Numbered from the stretch's first letter, positions 21,401-36,200 are shown. The stretch: 64,000 nt of DNA from Euclidia mi (GCA_944739405.2 OX123190.2:63445805-63509804); one strand, 5' to 3'. Translations and numbers: made by a program. The notes: generated by a model from the letters alone, not told the origin.

Positions 21401-24400
21401 CCTATTTAATTGCATTGTATTGATATAACTGATCATGACAAACGATGATGATTATTTAATGTATATGCATTGATGTGTTTATGAGACAAATTTAGCATTT
21501 ATGTGTTTGAGTGAAATTTTATTTTTCCTATCCAACATCCTTCCCAAAACGCTGGCTGGCCACCATGCGTATCCTTGATCCTGGTCTTGTTGGCTAGATC
21601 TCGGAATGAGTGATGCCTTATGGGTTGGCTAGATCTCGTAATGAGTGATGCCTTATGTGTTGGCTAGATCTCGGAATGAGTGATGCCTTATGGGTTGGCT
21701 AGATCTCGTAATGAGTGATGCCTTATGTGTTGGCTAGATCTCGGAATGAGTGATGCCTTATGGGTTGGCTAGATCTCGTAATGAGTGATGCCTTATGTGT
21801 TGGCTAGATCTCGGAATGAGTGATGCCTTATGGGTTGGCTAGATCTCGTAATGAGTGATGCCTTATGTGTTGGCTAGATCTCGGAATGAGTGATGCCTTA
21901 TGGATTGGCTAGATCTCGTAATGAGTGATGCCTTATGTGTTGGCTAGATCTCGGAATGAGTGATGCCTTATGGGTTGGCTAGATCTCGTAATGAGTGATG
22001 CCTTATGTGTTGGCTAGATCTCGGAATGAGTGATGCCTTATGGGTTGGCTAGATCTCGTAATGAGTGATGCCTTATGTGTTGGCTAGATCTCGGAATGAG
22101 TGATGCCTTATGGGTTGGCTAGATCTCGGAAGAGTGATGCCTTGTGTGCGCTGGATCCCGTAATCGGTGATGCCACGAGTTGGCTTAGCCATGGGTGAAG
22201 CATTGTTTGTTAGATCCCGTGATGGGTGACGCATGCCACAGGCTAAGATCCTATGACTAGGTGAAGCCTTGTAAATAACTTTTAGTTAATTCTGTATGAT
22301 AAACGCCTATTTATGTTATTTTTATATCCATTCTTTTTGTTATGCTGTTTATTCTGTAACCGTTAAATAAACAGCAGCGCAGGGGACGCGCTGGAGTCAG
22401 TATGGCCGTATGGGCGCAAATTTATATAGAATGATTATATTGATACAAAAATGTTAATAATATTTAAGATTGATATTTAAATAACTATTTGTGAACACAG
22501 AACTGAGAACTTCACTACTTTACAATATTAGACACTGTATTGGCTGCTTAACCGTTTTATAAAGGTTGGGTATTTAATTTATCGCTTAATTATTGAGATA
22601 TCTTCAGAAACTTTCAAAGTAAAATCAATTAGTATTAAATAACATGATTCTGACACTTATTATTATGTTTTCGGTAATAAATAACATGCGATTATATTCA
22701 CATCCTGTTGATAGCGCCATCTGTTGACAATGTTGTAAAGCAGCGTTTGGTTAATTAAATAAATTTGTTATTCGTGTAAAATAAATCATTTGGTGTTGTG
22801 CAAAATTCATTACAATATTAATGTAGAATTTTGATTAGTTTATAAGTAATTAATTGTATAGTAATTTCAATTATATGTTGTAAAGGAAGTGGCAGTTGTT
22901 AAACGTTAAGTGTAGGTAGACGGTTATTGTATAAAAAGGACTGTAGATCACATTTTATTGCAGTTCTGTGCTAGTAATCGTCTGAAAATAAACCAAGTAA
23001 TATTACGTGAGTGTTTTTATTATGGAGTCTGGACACCATAACCCTGGCGTATCGCCGACATGCACGTAGTACGCCACAAGAAGAATGACAATGTTTGGTT
23101 ATATTTGGTTAATTAAATCAGGTAGGGATAGATCTGAAGCTGGTAACTATTGTTTGGTAGCTATTGGCTGGTAACCTTTGTGGCATGTAAAACTAGTGGT
23201 GGATTCAGAATGATTATCGGGACGGAGGATAAGGTCTATCCTCCCTGCCTATTTAGGCTCCCTGCCTATTGAGGCTTGAGTATACAGGTGGCGAACTGGC
23301 GTGCATATAAGCTATATTTTATCCCAGATATAAGTGCCCAGCGTAAAAATTAAGAATACCTTAAAAATAAAACAACAAGGATCGCAACGAAAGCGCCACC
23401 AACTGGCGGTTAGATGGAGTTGTTTTCGAGCAATAAAAAATAACGCGAATGTAATCGCGGGGGAAAAGCTAGATTAGTCTAGGTAAAGAAATAGAATATT
23501 AAAAAAAGTAGTCGCGATACAATTTGCCGAAGTTATCAATAACTTCGTAAGCAAAAGCAAGGCCAAAGAAGCCCACCAAACAAAGAAGGTTGTAAAACCA
23601 ACCGAAATCCATTATTCTAACTGAAATTTAAGGAATATTTGCAGGTAGAATAATAAACGTAATAATGGTGTAAATTCTATTATTATAAGTTTAATAGCTT
23701 TCTGCAGTTACAATCAGTTTTGTTGATCTTGTTTATGAATATAATAGAAGTATATTTATACTTTAAATATTACACAAAGGATTCTATCAAAGGGCCCCTT
23801 ATGTTTTAAAGTTTAAAAGGATTAGTAAGTGTACTCAAACTATCCATTCCTTTCAGTACAAGTCTTACTACCGCGAGACTTTATTGTTTTACAATAAACA
23901 AATAAATAGTTTATTCGTTCCGGTTTAATGTTGTTGAAAATAACGATACAATAATGTTTAAGAAGTACCCTAAAGACAAAGGTTCAAGAAATCAAGAATC
24001 CTTTTATGTGAATGAGATTTTTGGTCTATTTGTACGTTTGTGGATATTAATCTCAAAATTGGCTGTCCTGATATGGGTGTAGTTGTTGTTATTCAGCTTC
24101 GTCTTTGTAAGTTACTTATATTAATTTTGAAATATCTCACCTTTCCTTCGCAAGCACTGGCCTGACTCTTCTCTCCATCTTTCTCATCTCCACTTTTACT
24201 CGACTTCTCTAATTCCTTCTTCTTTTTGCCTTTTAACTCCTGCTCGCTTACTGGTACCTGTAATAGATAGAAAACGTAGTGTTTATAAAAGTATTTCATT
24301 AAAATCTTGAAAATCAGGCAAAGCAACTTATCGTCTCTAATGCTTAAGTGCCGATTATTCCCGTTGTTCACCACTTGTCTGGCCACCACTGGGGGACAGC

Positions 24401-27400
24401 GAGACAACTTTAAAACATTTTTCTTGTTGTCCACCACTGGGGGACAGCGTCACAACTTTGTATAACATTGCAGCATATTATATTAGTAGACTTTATGTCC
24501 AATTAAATAATTTTTGATAAACTAAGTTGACGGAGCCCTGCTTCGCAGGGCTCCTATTTTTGGGTTAAGGGTCAAAAGAGAACCTAACATAACCTATTTA
24601 GTTACTTGAATTACCTACATACAGTCGCACCTAACCAACCAACACTAGGCACATTGTGGGCCTAAACCTAGACCCAAATTGAATAGCATTTGTTGCTGCA
24701 ATGTTATACAAAGTTGTGACGCTGTCCCCCAGTGGTGGACAACGAGAATAATGTTTAAAGTTGTCTCGCTGTCCCCAGTGGTGGCCAGACAAGTGATGGA
24801 CATCGGGAATAATCATTAAGTGCAGATATGCGAGACTACGAGACACATTATTTTTTTAATGGAATTCCCGCATTTAAGCTGTTAGGTACGAAGAATAATC
24901 TCGAAATGAAAAGTACTCTATTTTTATCTAATGTGTTTTTTCTAGACGTTAGTTTTAAATTTCATTATAAAACTCACAAATAATAATATTAAATTAAAAG
25001 ATATTGTTTTGCAAATATAATAATTTGCCACTTTGTCATCGCACATAATAATTAATATCCTGGCAACATCCAAATGAATGAATGATTGAACGAACAATTT
25101 GTATCAAGAACATGTGTTACTTGTAATCAATTTAATTGTTACAATGTCAAGTAATAAACACATGCTTTGCATTGCTATCTGTTTCTTATCTATGCGTGTA
25201 ACCGGTTTTGTCTGCGTCAAATCAAGTGTAATGTAACGTAATGGATAATTACTTGCGTAAACTTATACCAAAGGTCAAGTGAATTGTATTGAATTAAGCC
25301 GAAAGTCCAGTTGATATCTTGAAGCCGGATTTAAGTATCGGCTATGAATGGCCGGATTTTTGCAGTGTTACTTTAAATGGTGTTCGTGTAAGTCGCAAAT
25401 AACGCCTTTGGAATACTTTATCAAGGAGTCTTCAAGCTACGAATAATAGTTGCCGAACTGGTTTTTTAAAAAGTAATTTACCAGATCCACCGCTGCTCTA
25501 TTCAAGCTTTACCCTTCTTGAGAGAAAAAATATCTATCATCGTCTAAATGTGTATTAATTTGTGCACAATGTTCAATATACTGGATATAGTGGCTGATTT
25601 TATCATCTCACTTTTCTTAAATATTCACCTACATCTAAGTAACCCATTAGTAGTCCGAATTTTGGTGAGAGAGCGAAGCCGTGAAAGAAATCAAAGTGAG
25701 ACTACTTCCATGTCGGAGACGAGAGTGAGAGTTCTCGGAGACATGTGACGTTTTCCAAATCTCACTTGGCTAAAAGATAACAAAAAAATCTAACGTCGTA
25801 GTCTACGGCCTAAACCTTTTTACAGTGAGAACGTGTACTGGCGCCCCGCAATGTGGCCAATTATGATGTCGATAATAAGAGTTATTTGAATACGATACCT
25901 TTTTAGCTCTGTGAAACAGCTTGTGTAGCAGCATTTGATGCAGGTAGTCAGTGACTTCGAGTCTGGTTGTGAAGATTGGGTTTTTGCCCGTGGCCCATTT
26001 TGATGTGAGCAACGCGTCCACCGCTTTTGTGCCTAAAAATAAATGATAAATGCTTTTATCAACTATGTTTAAGCTATCTCGATCACTGTTTGATCGGGTG
26101 TCACTTACATCCTTCGAAAGCAAAAGAGAGAAAGAGAGAGAATTGTCCTTTGCAGACATTGATGCCGTGATTGATCCTTATCACTGTCTCATCAGCTCGA
26201 TTCACATTCTTAGAATGAGAAAGAGAGATAGTAGTTTCCTTGCAAATATTGCAATGGACAGAAGATTAGCCCATTGCAATATTTGCAAGGAAACCTGTTT
26301 GTTGTTGCCTGTACTGTCCCTGTGATTACAACCTAATGTTTCCATGAGGAGTTTGGTAATCTCTTCTCGCTACAAGTCATAGCTAAGTTGGTTGGTGCCT
26401 AATTGAATATCATGTCTCGGCAAATAATTTAACATCACTGTGGATGAATGTATGTCTATGGGTACCAATTTATTTGGCAAATGTAACTATTCATAAAAGT
26501 TATTACGACTAATGTTTATAACATCTTTGCCAGGATTCAGTACGTCATTTCTTTGATACCCTGTTTTCGATGTATAACCTTCGATGTACAATCCAAGATT
26601 CCACGTGTTCCGTTCTAAATATTGTTTTAATTTTTTGCACCCAAAACACTCAACATAGTAATTAAGTCGAAACTGTGCAATCAATATCAAAATAAACTCG
26701 TGTTACTTAGAAAATAACATATATTCATAATTCGATACAGTCGCGGTAACTAAAGTAGTAAACGTAATGATATTTTTTAAACAAATGTGTAATTTATAAA
26801 CTTGTTCGTTAGACAAACGATAACCTATATTACAAGTGGGTCATGTAAAAATCATTTATGTGTTAGTTAACAGTTTTATAGTGTGCAAAACATTGATACA
26901 AAGCGTATCGTAGATAAATGTGGTCGTATTTAAGGACTAGACAATGCCCGCGGTTACACCCGCGTTATTTAACGCTACTGCTTTGCTCCCGTCGCTCATA
27001 GCGTGATGTTATATAGCCTTCCTCGATAAATGGGCTACCTAACACTGAAAGAATTTTTCAAATCGGACCAGTAGTTCCTGAGATTAGCGCGTTCAACCAA
27101 AGAAACTCTTCAGTTTTAGATACGATAAAATTTGATCTCATAATAACTTTGTTGTTTAGTCTGACTCTACCGACAGTATTGCTAAGACATTTTTATTGTA
27201 TTTTGGGTTCAGAAGACTATGGTTTTTAATTGATATTAATGTAGGTAACATGGGCTTCTAAACTCGAAACAATAATAATATGTTGCCGTCATCTATCTCA
27301 TGTCATGTACGTTTGTCTAAGCAGGCATCACGTGAAAGCCAGTAATGGATGACTACTTTAGAATTTAAGATGATATCGCAGACATGAACTAACAGAGTTC

Positions 27401-30221
27401 AAGATTCCTAAGAGTCGAGATATCGTTTGATACCGGACTCGTACTGGAAACTTAAAATTTTACTGACAGCTTTCATACAACACGGGTGACTACATTGCGA
27501 CATTGTATGAAAGCTGTGTGAAGAGGGGTTTTTCAAAATTCTGTTTCATATATTCAAAGTTAAGGGTTAAAAGGTTGTACGTAAAAATAGTATGCGCCGA
27601 AGTCAAGTTAACAAGTGATTCAGTTAAATCCCACATCATCTGTAAGTTTATCTTTATAGATTACCATATTTGAACAGCAAATTTGTTTTCTTTAAAGCCT
27701 TCTGCGCATTTTTTTTGCGATGGCTTTATGCCTTGTTGCGTTTCCAATGTTTAAAATATCTTACGCTGTTAGTGAAAGTGATAATAATATTGACTTGGAC
27801 AAAGCATTCAAGTGATATTCTAGTGCAAAATCTAAAGTATTCAGGCCACCACGGTGTTCCGAGGCGTGGCGATGTGACAGGTTATTTGTCTGAGGGTCAA
27901 TGACCTGCGCCAGACACGCAACGTCAGACGAATTTTGTAAACATTGTGATTTAGTTGCCTTGAAATACGTCGTAGTAAAGATTAGTGAATGACGTGAATA
28001 GACATAGGTATTATGAGTAAGTAGTATACGGTTAGGTAGGAAATTGTTTTTTTCGCTACTTTTCTCATATTTTACATTTCACGTAGGTATAAAGTGGTGT
28101 GCATATTGCGGAGTAGATATTGTTATGATGCCTTATGAACATAAGCCTTCAATGCCTTCAATTTATTTTCAATGCCTTTAATTTATTTTCAATGCCTTCA
28201 ATTTATTTTCAAATAACAGTACAAAACGGTGCTGTTATTTGAAAATAAATTATAGGCAATATAGCTAGATTATTTAGAAATTTGCGGTTTGCTAAATTAC
28301 CAGTTAGATCAAAACGAGTTTCCAAATCTTTGTGAAAAAATTTACCTCATTTGGAATGATAAACTGGGTTTGGTATGTTCTTTAGGCTTGCTAGAGTGTC
28401 ATCTGACCCTGAAGAGAGAAACAAACAGTACGCACAGGAGCGTCACATTAAAAAGAACAACCTAATCAAAGTAAAATTTCAATTTTCTATCGAGTAGTTT
28501 ATTTTGTAGATAGAAAACAACCGCACTTTCGACGAATCGTGAATAATTGTATCCATGGTAGATATGGCCTACCAAGTGATATGGTGAACAAGACTACCGA
28601 GTTGGACAATCCGTGACTGAAATCTGAGGATCGAATTCCAAGACCTTTATGTGCGAACATTGAGCAAGGATAACTTTTCTGTTAAAAATTAAAATCGATT
28701 TCTATTGCTATTCAGTAATTCACTAAAACTCTGTGTAATTAGAAAATTAGTTAATCTGTGTAATAAGTAAGTAATTGGTGAACCTATGGTTTCCAATGAT
28801 TTTGTCCAACGGGAAATTCATATTTTGAACTCGACCACAAACCCACGTCAATTGCTAAACAAATAAGACAAATAGTGAATATATAATAGTAGGTACCCCT
28901 TGATATTCAATGTATTAAACTAAACTTAGTACCTACTATATATACCATTTGTATGTTTTGTTCTCATAAATGGACTACGCCTATCTAAGACATAAAGTGA
29001 AATGCTTTTGAACGTACAAAGTTCACATTGCAAGCTGTTTTGTTGCAAATAGGTACTTAAGACTATTCACCTCGAACATAAAAAGACTATTACTCCAATA
29101 TGTACAAAACACATTTGTCCATTAAAATTCTTCATAAAGTACCGTTCAGAAACGGAAGCTTCTTACAGAATGATGGAACGCACACCGTTCAGAAACATAA
29201 AGGAAATGCACCGCTGGCACTAAGCCATCGAAATGTTAAACTTTTTATTTCTGGACGACGTTTTTACTTTTTTTATTAACTTGTCTGTTTATATCCTTGT
29301 TAGTAGTTGTTTTTCTTCTGTTATGTTGGTATTGTTAATTACCCTAAAAGGGCGGGTGCCAAGAGCGCGGGTTAATTACTGCGGTTGGCACACAGGTTGG
29401 TTGAGTGCAGTAAATTAGAAAAGTTACTGCGTACTTTTCAGCGTAATTGTCTATGTGTACCTACTATGTAGTTTACAATAAGCTAATATAAGTTCTTTGT
29501 TGTCACTAATTACGTGATGAAATACCGCATTATTTTAAAAAAATATTGAGGATATAGGATCTGATATTAATTACTTCAATTCATCGTTTGCGTCAGAATA
29601 CCATAAAGTTTCGTCCAAATCAGGTATTTCGAAGATTATGTGGCACAAACAAAACGATTAAAAGTTGTTTTTTTGTTCGAATTGTAGTATCCTTTTTGAC
29701 ATTACAAACACAGTCTAAAATTTAACTAATTCCTACAAAATTTTATTTTGACTCTTTGTGGCTTGGACATTTGGATTAAAATAAAATTGGGCAAGTGCGA
29801 GTCGGACTCGCGCACGAAGGGTTCCGTACCATCATCTATAAAAGAAAATCACGTTTGTTGTATATATACTTAAATATTTTTTAAGTTTCTACTTGTTTAT
29901 TAAGATCGAGTAACAAATTGCTTAAAAATTACGTTTGTTGTATGAGAGCCCCCTTTATTATTTACTTTTTTTAATTTAATTATTTATTTATTAAAGGTAA
30001 TATACAACTACATATTTCGTGAAAATTTTAAGCGTCTACCTGTTACCGTTAGTAATTTTGAGCAAAAATACGAAAAAAAAACACGTTTATTGTATGGGAC
30101 CCCCCCTTAATATTTTCATTTTTTTTATTTTTAGTATTTGTTGTTATAGCGGCAACCGAAATACATAATTTGTGAAAATTTCAGCTTTCTAGCTATCACG
30201 GTTTATGAGATACAGCCTGGT

Positions 30222-30265
<44 letters not shown>

Positions 30266-33200
30266 GCGGAGGCTTAGTAATAGGGTTCCGATTTTTACCT
30301 TTTAGGTACGGAACTCTAAAAATCAACACTCAAGAATTTTTAAAGCACAAGGGTCGAACCAGATACTCATCATTTGTAAATTAACATGCCGAAAAACAGC
30401 AAACGGAAAAAAAAAAATTTTTATTTCTCTTTAAAATCCCTGTTCTTGATTGCACTTAGGTCGTAGTGATTTAGGGTCTGGGTGTTTGTGTCCGTTGCTT
30501 GTAAACGGATTTATTCATAGTGCGGCAATTGTTGTAGGGGATGCCCGTACATTTCTGCCGATCCCGTCGGAATTTTGGATAATTCCTCCTTGGTGCACTC
30601 CTACGGTCCCCATTGAAACTATACGGGAAATTTCCGTATCTTGCGCCCAACAGTTTTGGCTGTGCGCTGTTATTCGGTCAATAACGCAAGAATTTATACA
30701 AAACAGATAGAGAAAGTTATTTTAAAAGTTAAACTTACCAGTGAAATATTCGACATGGTGATTTAAAAACTTGGTCTTCTTTGTAGGCACGTTGGCTTTC
30801 AGCCACTTGGCGACGGAATACTCTTCGCTGGTCGGCTTTTCCGACTCGGCCGGTTCGCCGAACTCCTGCAAATGGCAACATACACCATCAAAGAAAGGGT
30901 TATTGATGAGAAGCATCTATAGTACCGATATTGCTAGTTTGCTACACCCATATCCCGTTGCTATGTAGAAATCTACTGAAAATACTACACACCAGGCTAA
31001 GGGTGCTACGCTACGAAAATATGTGACCGTTTCCACCTTTACTACGCTAGGTAGCTCTGCGAGGAAGATGCGCCGCCGCAAAGTAGCTGTGCGAGAAAGA
31101 TGCGTATCTCGAGCTATGCTATGTATCGATAGTAGGGACATCCATAGCACGCATCCATAGCACAAATCCTTCGATATAAAAAACATATCTTAGTTGAATC
31201 CGTTTCCACCAGTGCTAAGCTATGTGCACAAATGAATATGATTGGTGGATATCAAACGCATCCATAGCATCGTAGCATAGCACATCTCTGGTGGAAAAGC
31301 ACCCTAAGTATCAAAAATATAAGTAGGTACAATAATAGAGTACTATCATGTGTGTACGGCTTTCAGTATATCTAGGACCACCACTGCTTGATAAGTTGCC
31401 AACAAACAGACTGAAAAGGAAAAATTTGTGCGTTTGAAATTTTACATGGACACCAACCATATTATGAAATACCACATCACGTAAAAAGGCAAAGCGTCGG
31501 AGATCCGAGTCCAGTTTTTAGTTAAATAGCCTTCGGTAGCGCATTTTCTTTAATCGATCATTCACATTTTTTAAATGAAGACATTTTTGCTTTGCTTTTA
31601 GATTGAATAATCTAAACGCAATAGTATCGGTTACGGTACTTAGGTATCTAACGTTAGTGGTCAAGTTGATATTGGCGAAGACCTTATAGGGTTACGACAT
31701 GTACTTTAGCTAGATCCTAGATATTTTAAATTACAAGCTTCAAGATTTACCTAGTACCGTAAGAAAAAAGTACCTGCCCACTGCCCATCTATGTTTTAAT
31801 TTATAAACACTAATATCGACTGCACCTATATCTACCTATGAATAGTTTATCAAGTAAGGCATAGTACAGTAACTATGATGTATTATAACAACTACTGACG
31901 TACAACGGCATGATAAATGAATTAGATAATCACGAGGTCGATTATGAAGGATACACCATACATCTATATTGTATGCTGGTAAGTCAAATATGTATTAACT
32001 ATGGTTATCAAACGTCAGCGATAGCCTAGAGGAGTGACCAACTGCAAAGGGTATCGGGATCGAATCCGGCTGTCATTAAGATCTTTGACAGAGTGTATCG
32101 TCAGTACCTCTAAATAAAATAACACAAGTCTCAACTATGGTTGAGACTTGTGTCAGTTTTTTCAGACAAAGGTATAGAGATATTCTATGGAATATCGCTA
32201 TCCCTTTGGGTAGCGGAGGTCAGACAGGCAGTGGCTATGTCGAAAAGCTAATAATCAGTCTAATCCGGTTTGACTAGTAAGTGGGTCCCCAGGGATAACG
32301 CTAGGAGGATGATATGACAGTTTTTAACTTTCAACGGGTGCCAAATCTCGTTCTTTTGTGTGGTTACTGCTGCTGAACCTGACTACACAGGTGAAACAGT
32401 AGGGGCAATGATGTAGGAAAGCCATAATATGTATACCTACGTAAAAAGGCAATATTGCAAATTGGTTATTATGTCCGAAGTAGCCAAAACAGAAGAACAT
32501 GCATGAGAAACTTGATGGGAGTGAGTGAAGCAAGAGAGGTATGTCAGGATCGTTACAAATGGCGTTCCATAGTCTTTGCCTACGCCTTCGAAAAACAGGC
32601 GTGAGTCTATGAATGAATGGTTATTAAGTCGTTTTGCCTCCCTTCCTCAGGCAATTAGTAATAAAAAAATCCTCCCACGATATTGCATTTAAATTATCTA
32701 AATTAGGACTTACACTTTTCACGGCAATACTGAACAAATAGCTCAATTATTGATGTATCCATCTTACGGAACTATTTTGTAAAATAAATTATTGTTGGCG
32801 AACATGAGTGCTACAATTATGAAAAAAAAAGCTTTTAAAAAAGCAACACAAATTATACCTACAGGTTTAAAACCAGTCTCTAGTGTATGCTGAAATTGGT
32901 GGCTGCCATGCAAACAGGTAATTAAAACAAAAGTGGCCATCGGTCTTTATTGAGCTTAGACGATTATTTATTTACTAGCCTTTACCCGCGTGGTGGATAA
33001 AATGAAAATCTATCAAATTTGCTATGATGTCAGCTTGGAGCCGAATAAATAGAATAGTGCTGGGGCTACTTCTACTACTCAGCTTTTGTATATATTTCGC
33101 AACCTCTCTGTAAAGTGATTTTCATAGTTTCTAACTTTAGCACCTAACGATGGACATCCGTCACTTTCTTGTCCGTCTATGTGTTTTGCCTGCCTGTCAG

Positions 33201-36200
33201 TTCGATAAAACCATTTTTACCAGGCACACGTAAAGGAAATTTTAGTTCATTCTTATGTATAATAAGTAATATATATTTGGTTTCACATTCATAACGTGAC
33301 TACAAAGCTCCGCAAAAATGATTTTCTGACAAATAAGAAAGGGCATCGTCCGTTCTGCTTCAAATGCGAACATAATCGACCTATCCTAACTCGTTCGCCA
33401 GAGCTTGACATGAAACTTTCGCTCTTAAAACGACCGCGTTCTTTGTTCAACGTCCCACTAACTGTACTTAGGTAAGTACCACGGTTTTGCTTTGCGCGTG
33501 CGCAGGTAATATCCGCTCCATTTTTGAATTTATTGTTAGGTTGACAGGTAATATTGACGTGTTCTTTTTTAAAGATGGAGTATGACATGTCAAGCGTTAT
33601 TCAGCCTGAAGTTGGTGTTATGCAATTTACTTTAATTATTCTTACATTTTCGCGATTTGTACAAATGTTTGTATATTTATGTATCGGGTCTCAATCGCGC
33701 AATTATTTAAACGCAGGCCCTACATCTAACAATCATGTTACTACGGTTTGTGTAACCCATGCCGAGACTAAATAGAGTCATTTCACCTCTCTCTTCATAA
33801 CAGGGTCCAAGCACAACGTGATTCTTTATAGACTCACGCCTGTAGCCCCGAAGGGGTAGGCAGAGGCAGAGGTGTAGAGGCGATTCTCTATTTGACATTA
33901 TGCTGCATTATGGGTAAAGTGCCAGGGAAGTGCCTGAGTGCAATTATTGTAGTAAGTCGTACTCGTGAACGGATGCCGTCTGCCGGGACTGGTCGGCTCT
34001 GAACTGCTGCCGAAATTCTATCAAAGCATAACTATATTGTAGTTTATAGTCGTCTCACATTGTACTCACATATTGATAGAGTGATAATTATCAGCATCTT
34101 GTTGGTAACGAGTTACATGAACATTTGAGACCAAACCAATAAAACATAAATAATGCATGTTCTATTAACGCTGCAAACGACAGTGAAATGCAAAATGGCA
34201 AAAAATACACAATCACCAATCGAGTTATTGCTAGTTGGAAAAACATTGAACCAGTCGCGCAAAATACACCTAAATAGTTTGTGAGTGACCACTTGACCAG
34301 CAATTGGCCTTTTTGATACGTTAGCAATGACTGCCACTAATCAAACCTTCAACTAAAGCTTATTCACTGCACAATATAATTCAACTATGGTCCTTCAAAA
34401 TATATTTCTTTTTAGCACGAGTGTTCTCAGATTGAGCCAGCGCAAGTGCATTTTTTTCATTCCGCATGTTGCAGAACATTCTCGATTCGTGATAATAGAT
34501 TCGCCATGTGTCATTCTAATAAATTATCATGTTCACGTTTCACGGCACTTCGTACCGCGTCATTTCCACACGTGGATTTATATGTAGCTGCAAATTAGCA
34601 CGGTTTTATGGTAACGATAAAATTTTATGGTATACAGCAATTTTGTAGAAAACTTGAAAACTATCAGACTGGTAGTTCGGCTATTATTTGAGACCAGATA
34701 AGAGTTAGAGACAAATTCGAAAACCTGTAAGAAGACTAGCGAAGTTTGGATACCAATGTACGACCCGTACCCCACCCGTGCAGTTCGTATCTGAATACGA
34801 TAAAAAGAAGGCTGACAATAATTTTATTGGTGTATTGACCCAGACGGCTAATTGATCTCAGATTCGAAAGAGTGATGCGAGAGTGCGAAGTTAGGTACCG
34901 TGAGCTGGACAGTGCTTTGTGCTGATCTTAAATTCAAAGAGAAAGAAATAATATTGAATGAATAGAGGTGTCCAACAGGTGTATGCAAGTAAAGGATGTC
35001 AAGAGTGATGAGTCGTGTGATTCGAAGGATTCAGGCTGGTAGGGGATAATACGCCTCTGCATATTAAAACAGTCAAACAACTAAGTAGTTATTAGTGTAC
35101 AATGCACATCCTGAATACCTACTATAAGGATAGTAATGATCTATCATCTTGCCCTAAGCATTACTATACTGTTGAGTTCAACCTTAAATGACAAGGGTTA
35201 CACTTGATAATTTATCTCTTCTTAAAAATAAAAGTTATCAGACCTTTAAATAAGGTCATTCAAGAAGAAATCATTTTGTAAATAGAATTTACTGCTAGGA
35301 AGTTGTAAATCCTGTACAGAATTTATAGGTCCGTCGTATAAAGTCTTTCTTTCTTGCGATATAATATATCCCAACAAGTAGCAGCCACGTAACAGCTGTT
35401 AATATGAAGGGAGTACTTTGTATATTATTTGATCCGAAGCACACAGAACCGGCGAGCATGTATGAAGAGAGTAATGAATGTAGAGGCGTTCTGTTGTCTC
35501 TGCTTACCCCGACGGGAAAAAGGCGTAAGTATATATGTACATGTATGTATTTTGTATATAGGTACACTTTTTGATGCAAAATTATAGTTATTGATTCGAT
35601 TTACTTATTGGGTCTACTTTGTACATTAAGAGGCCAAATGAACATATCTCTGAATGAAACGCAGGAACCACATTTTCTGCATGATGACGGTACAACAACA
35701 ATCCACCATCACAAATCATTATCTTTCTACAACTATCCTAGAGTGTAGACGGCAGAAGAAAACAGGAGTATATGCAGAGGATGCATTGCCGGGCAAAAAT
35801 ATTTTTCCCGATTTCATGATTTAGAGCTTTAGTAGCATCATACTTATTCAATAAATTTCACCTAAGCGAAAACGTCAACTAGACCATGTAAATCTTAATA
35901 GAAGTTGTACACATAGCCTGACATTGACCAGGCATAGATTGCCGCGAAAAAATAACGCTATAGTCATTAAGTTGTTACGTAAACGCGGCCATGACATTGG
36001 CCTTGCCCGTGAAATCGTACGTCAATTTAGAACACACCTACATGCTTGTAACAGGAACACTAACTAGACTGCGAAGATGTGTGACCCACTTTGTGTATTG
36101 GCCTACTTTCTTTCGGGAAGTCATTGACCCTTTGCTGGGAATTTGATTTGTGTTGTACGACCATAAAATCGTAGTAAAATAGTACGTTTATTGCGAGTTG

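Larger units (their letters stand above)
17708..23060. mobile_element. Non-coding LTR retroelement with identical LTRs (LARD-like)
   Basis: Two direct repeats of 652 bp (17708-18359 and 22409-23060) flank a 4049-bp interior. They begin TATGGGCGCAAATTTATATA and end GTATCGCCGACA. TGCA precedes the first and follows the second (17704-17707 and 23061-23064), giving a 4-bp target site duplication. Comparing them line by line I found no difference. The interior has no gag, protease, RT or integrase; the longest frames are under 100 codons. A possible primer-binding region starts TGGGATAAACGCC about 8 bp after the first LTR. It is best called a large non-autonomous LTR element. It lies in Sec62 intron 4; strand is undecided. 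Confidence 0.88.

Noticed and set aside
30222..30266. GACA run as a regulatory or CRISPR-like repeat
   Set aside because: It is a simple microsatellite inside an interspersed repeat; no spacers.
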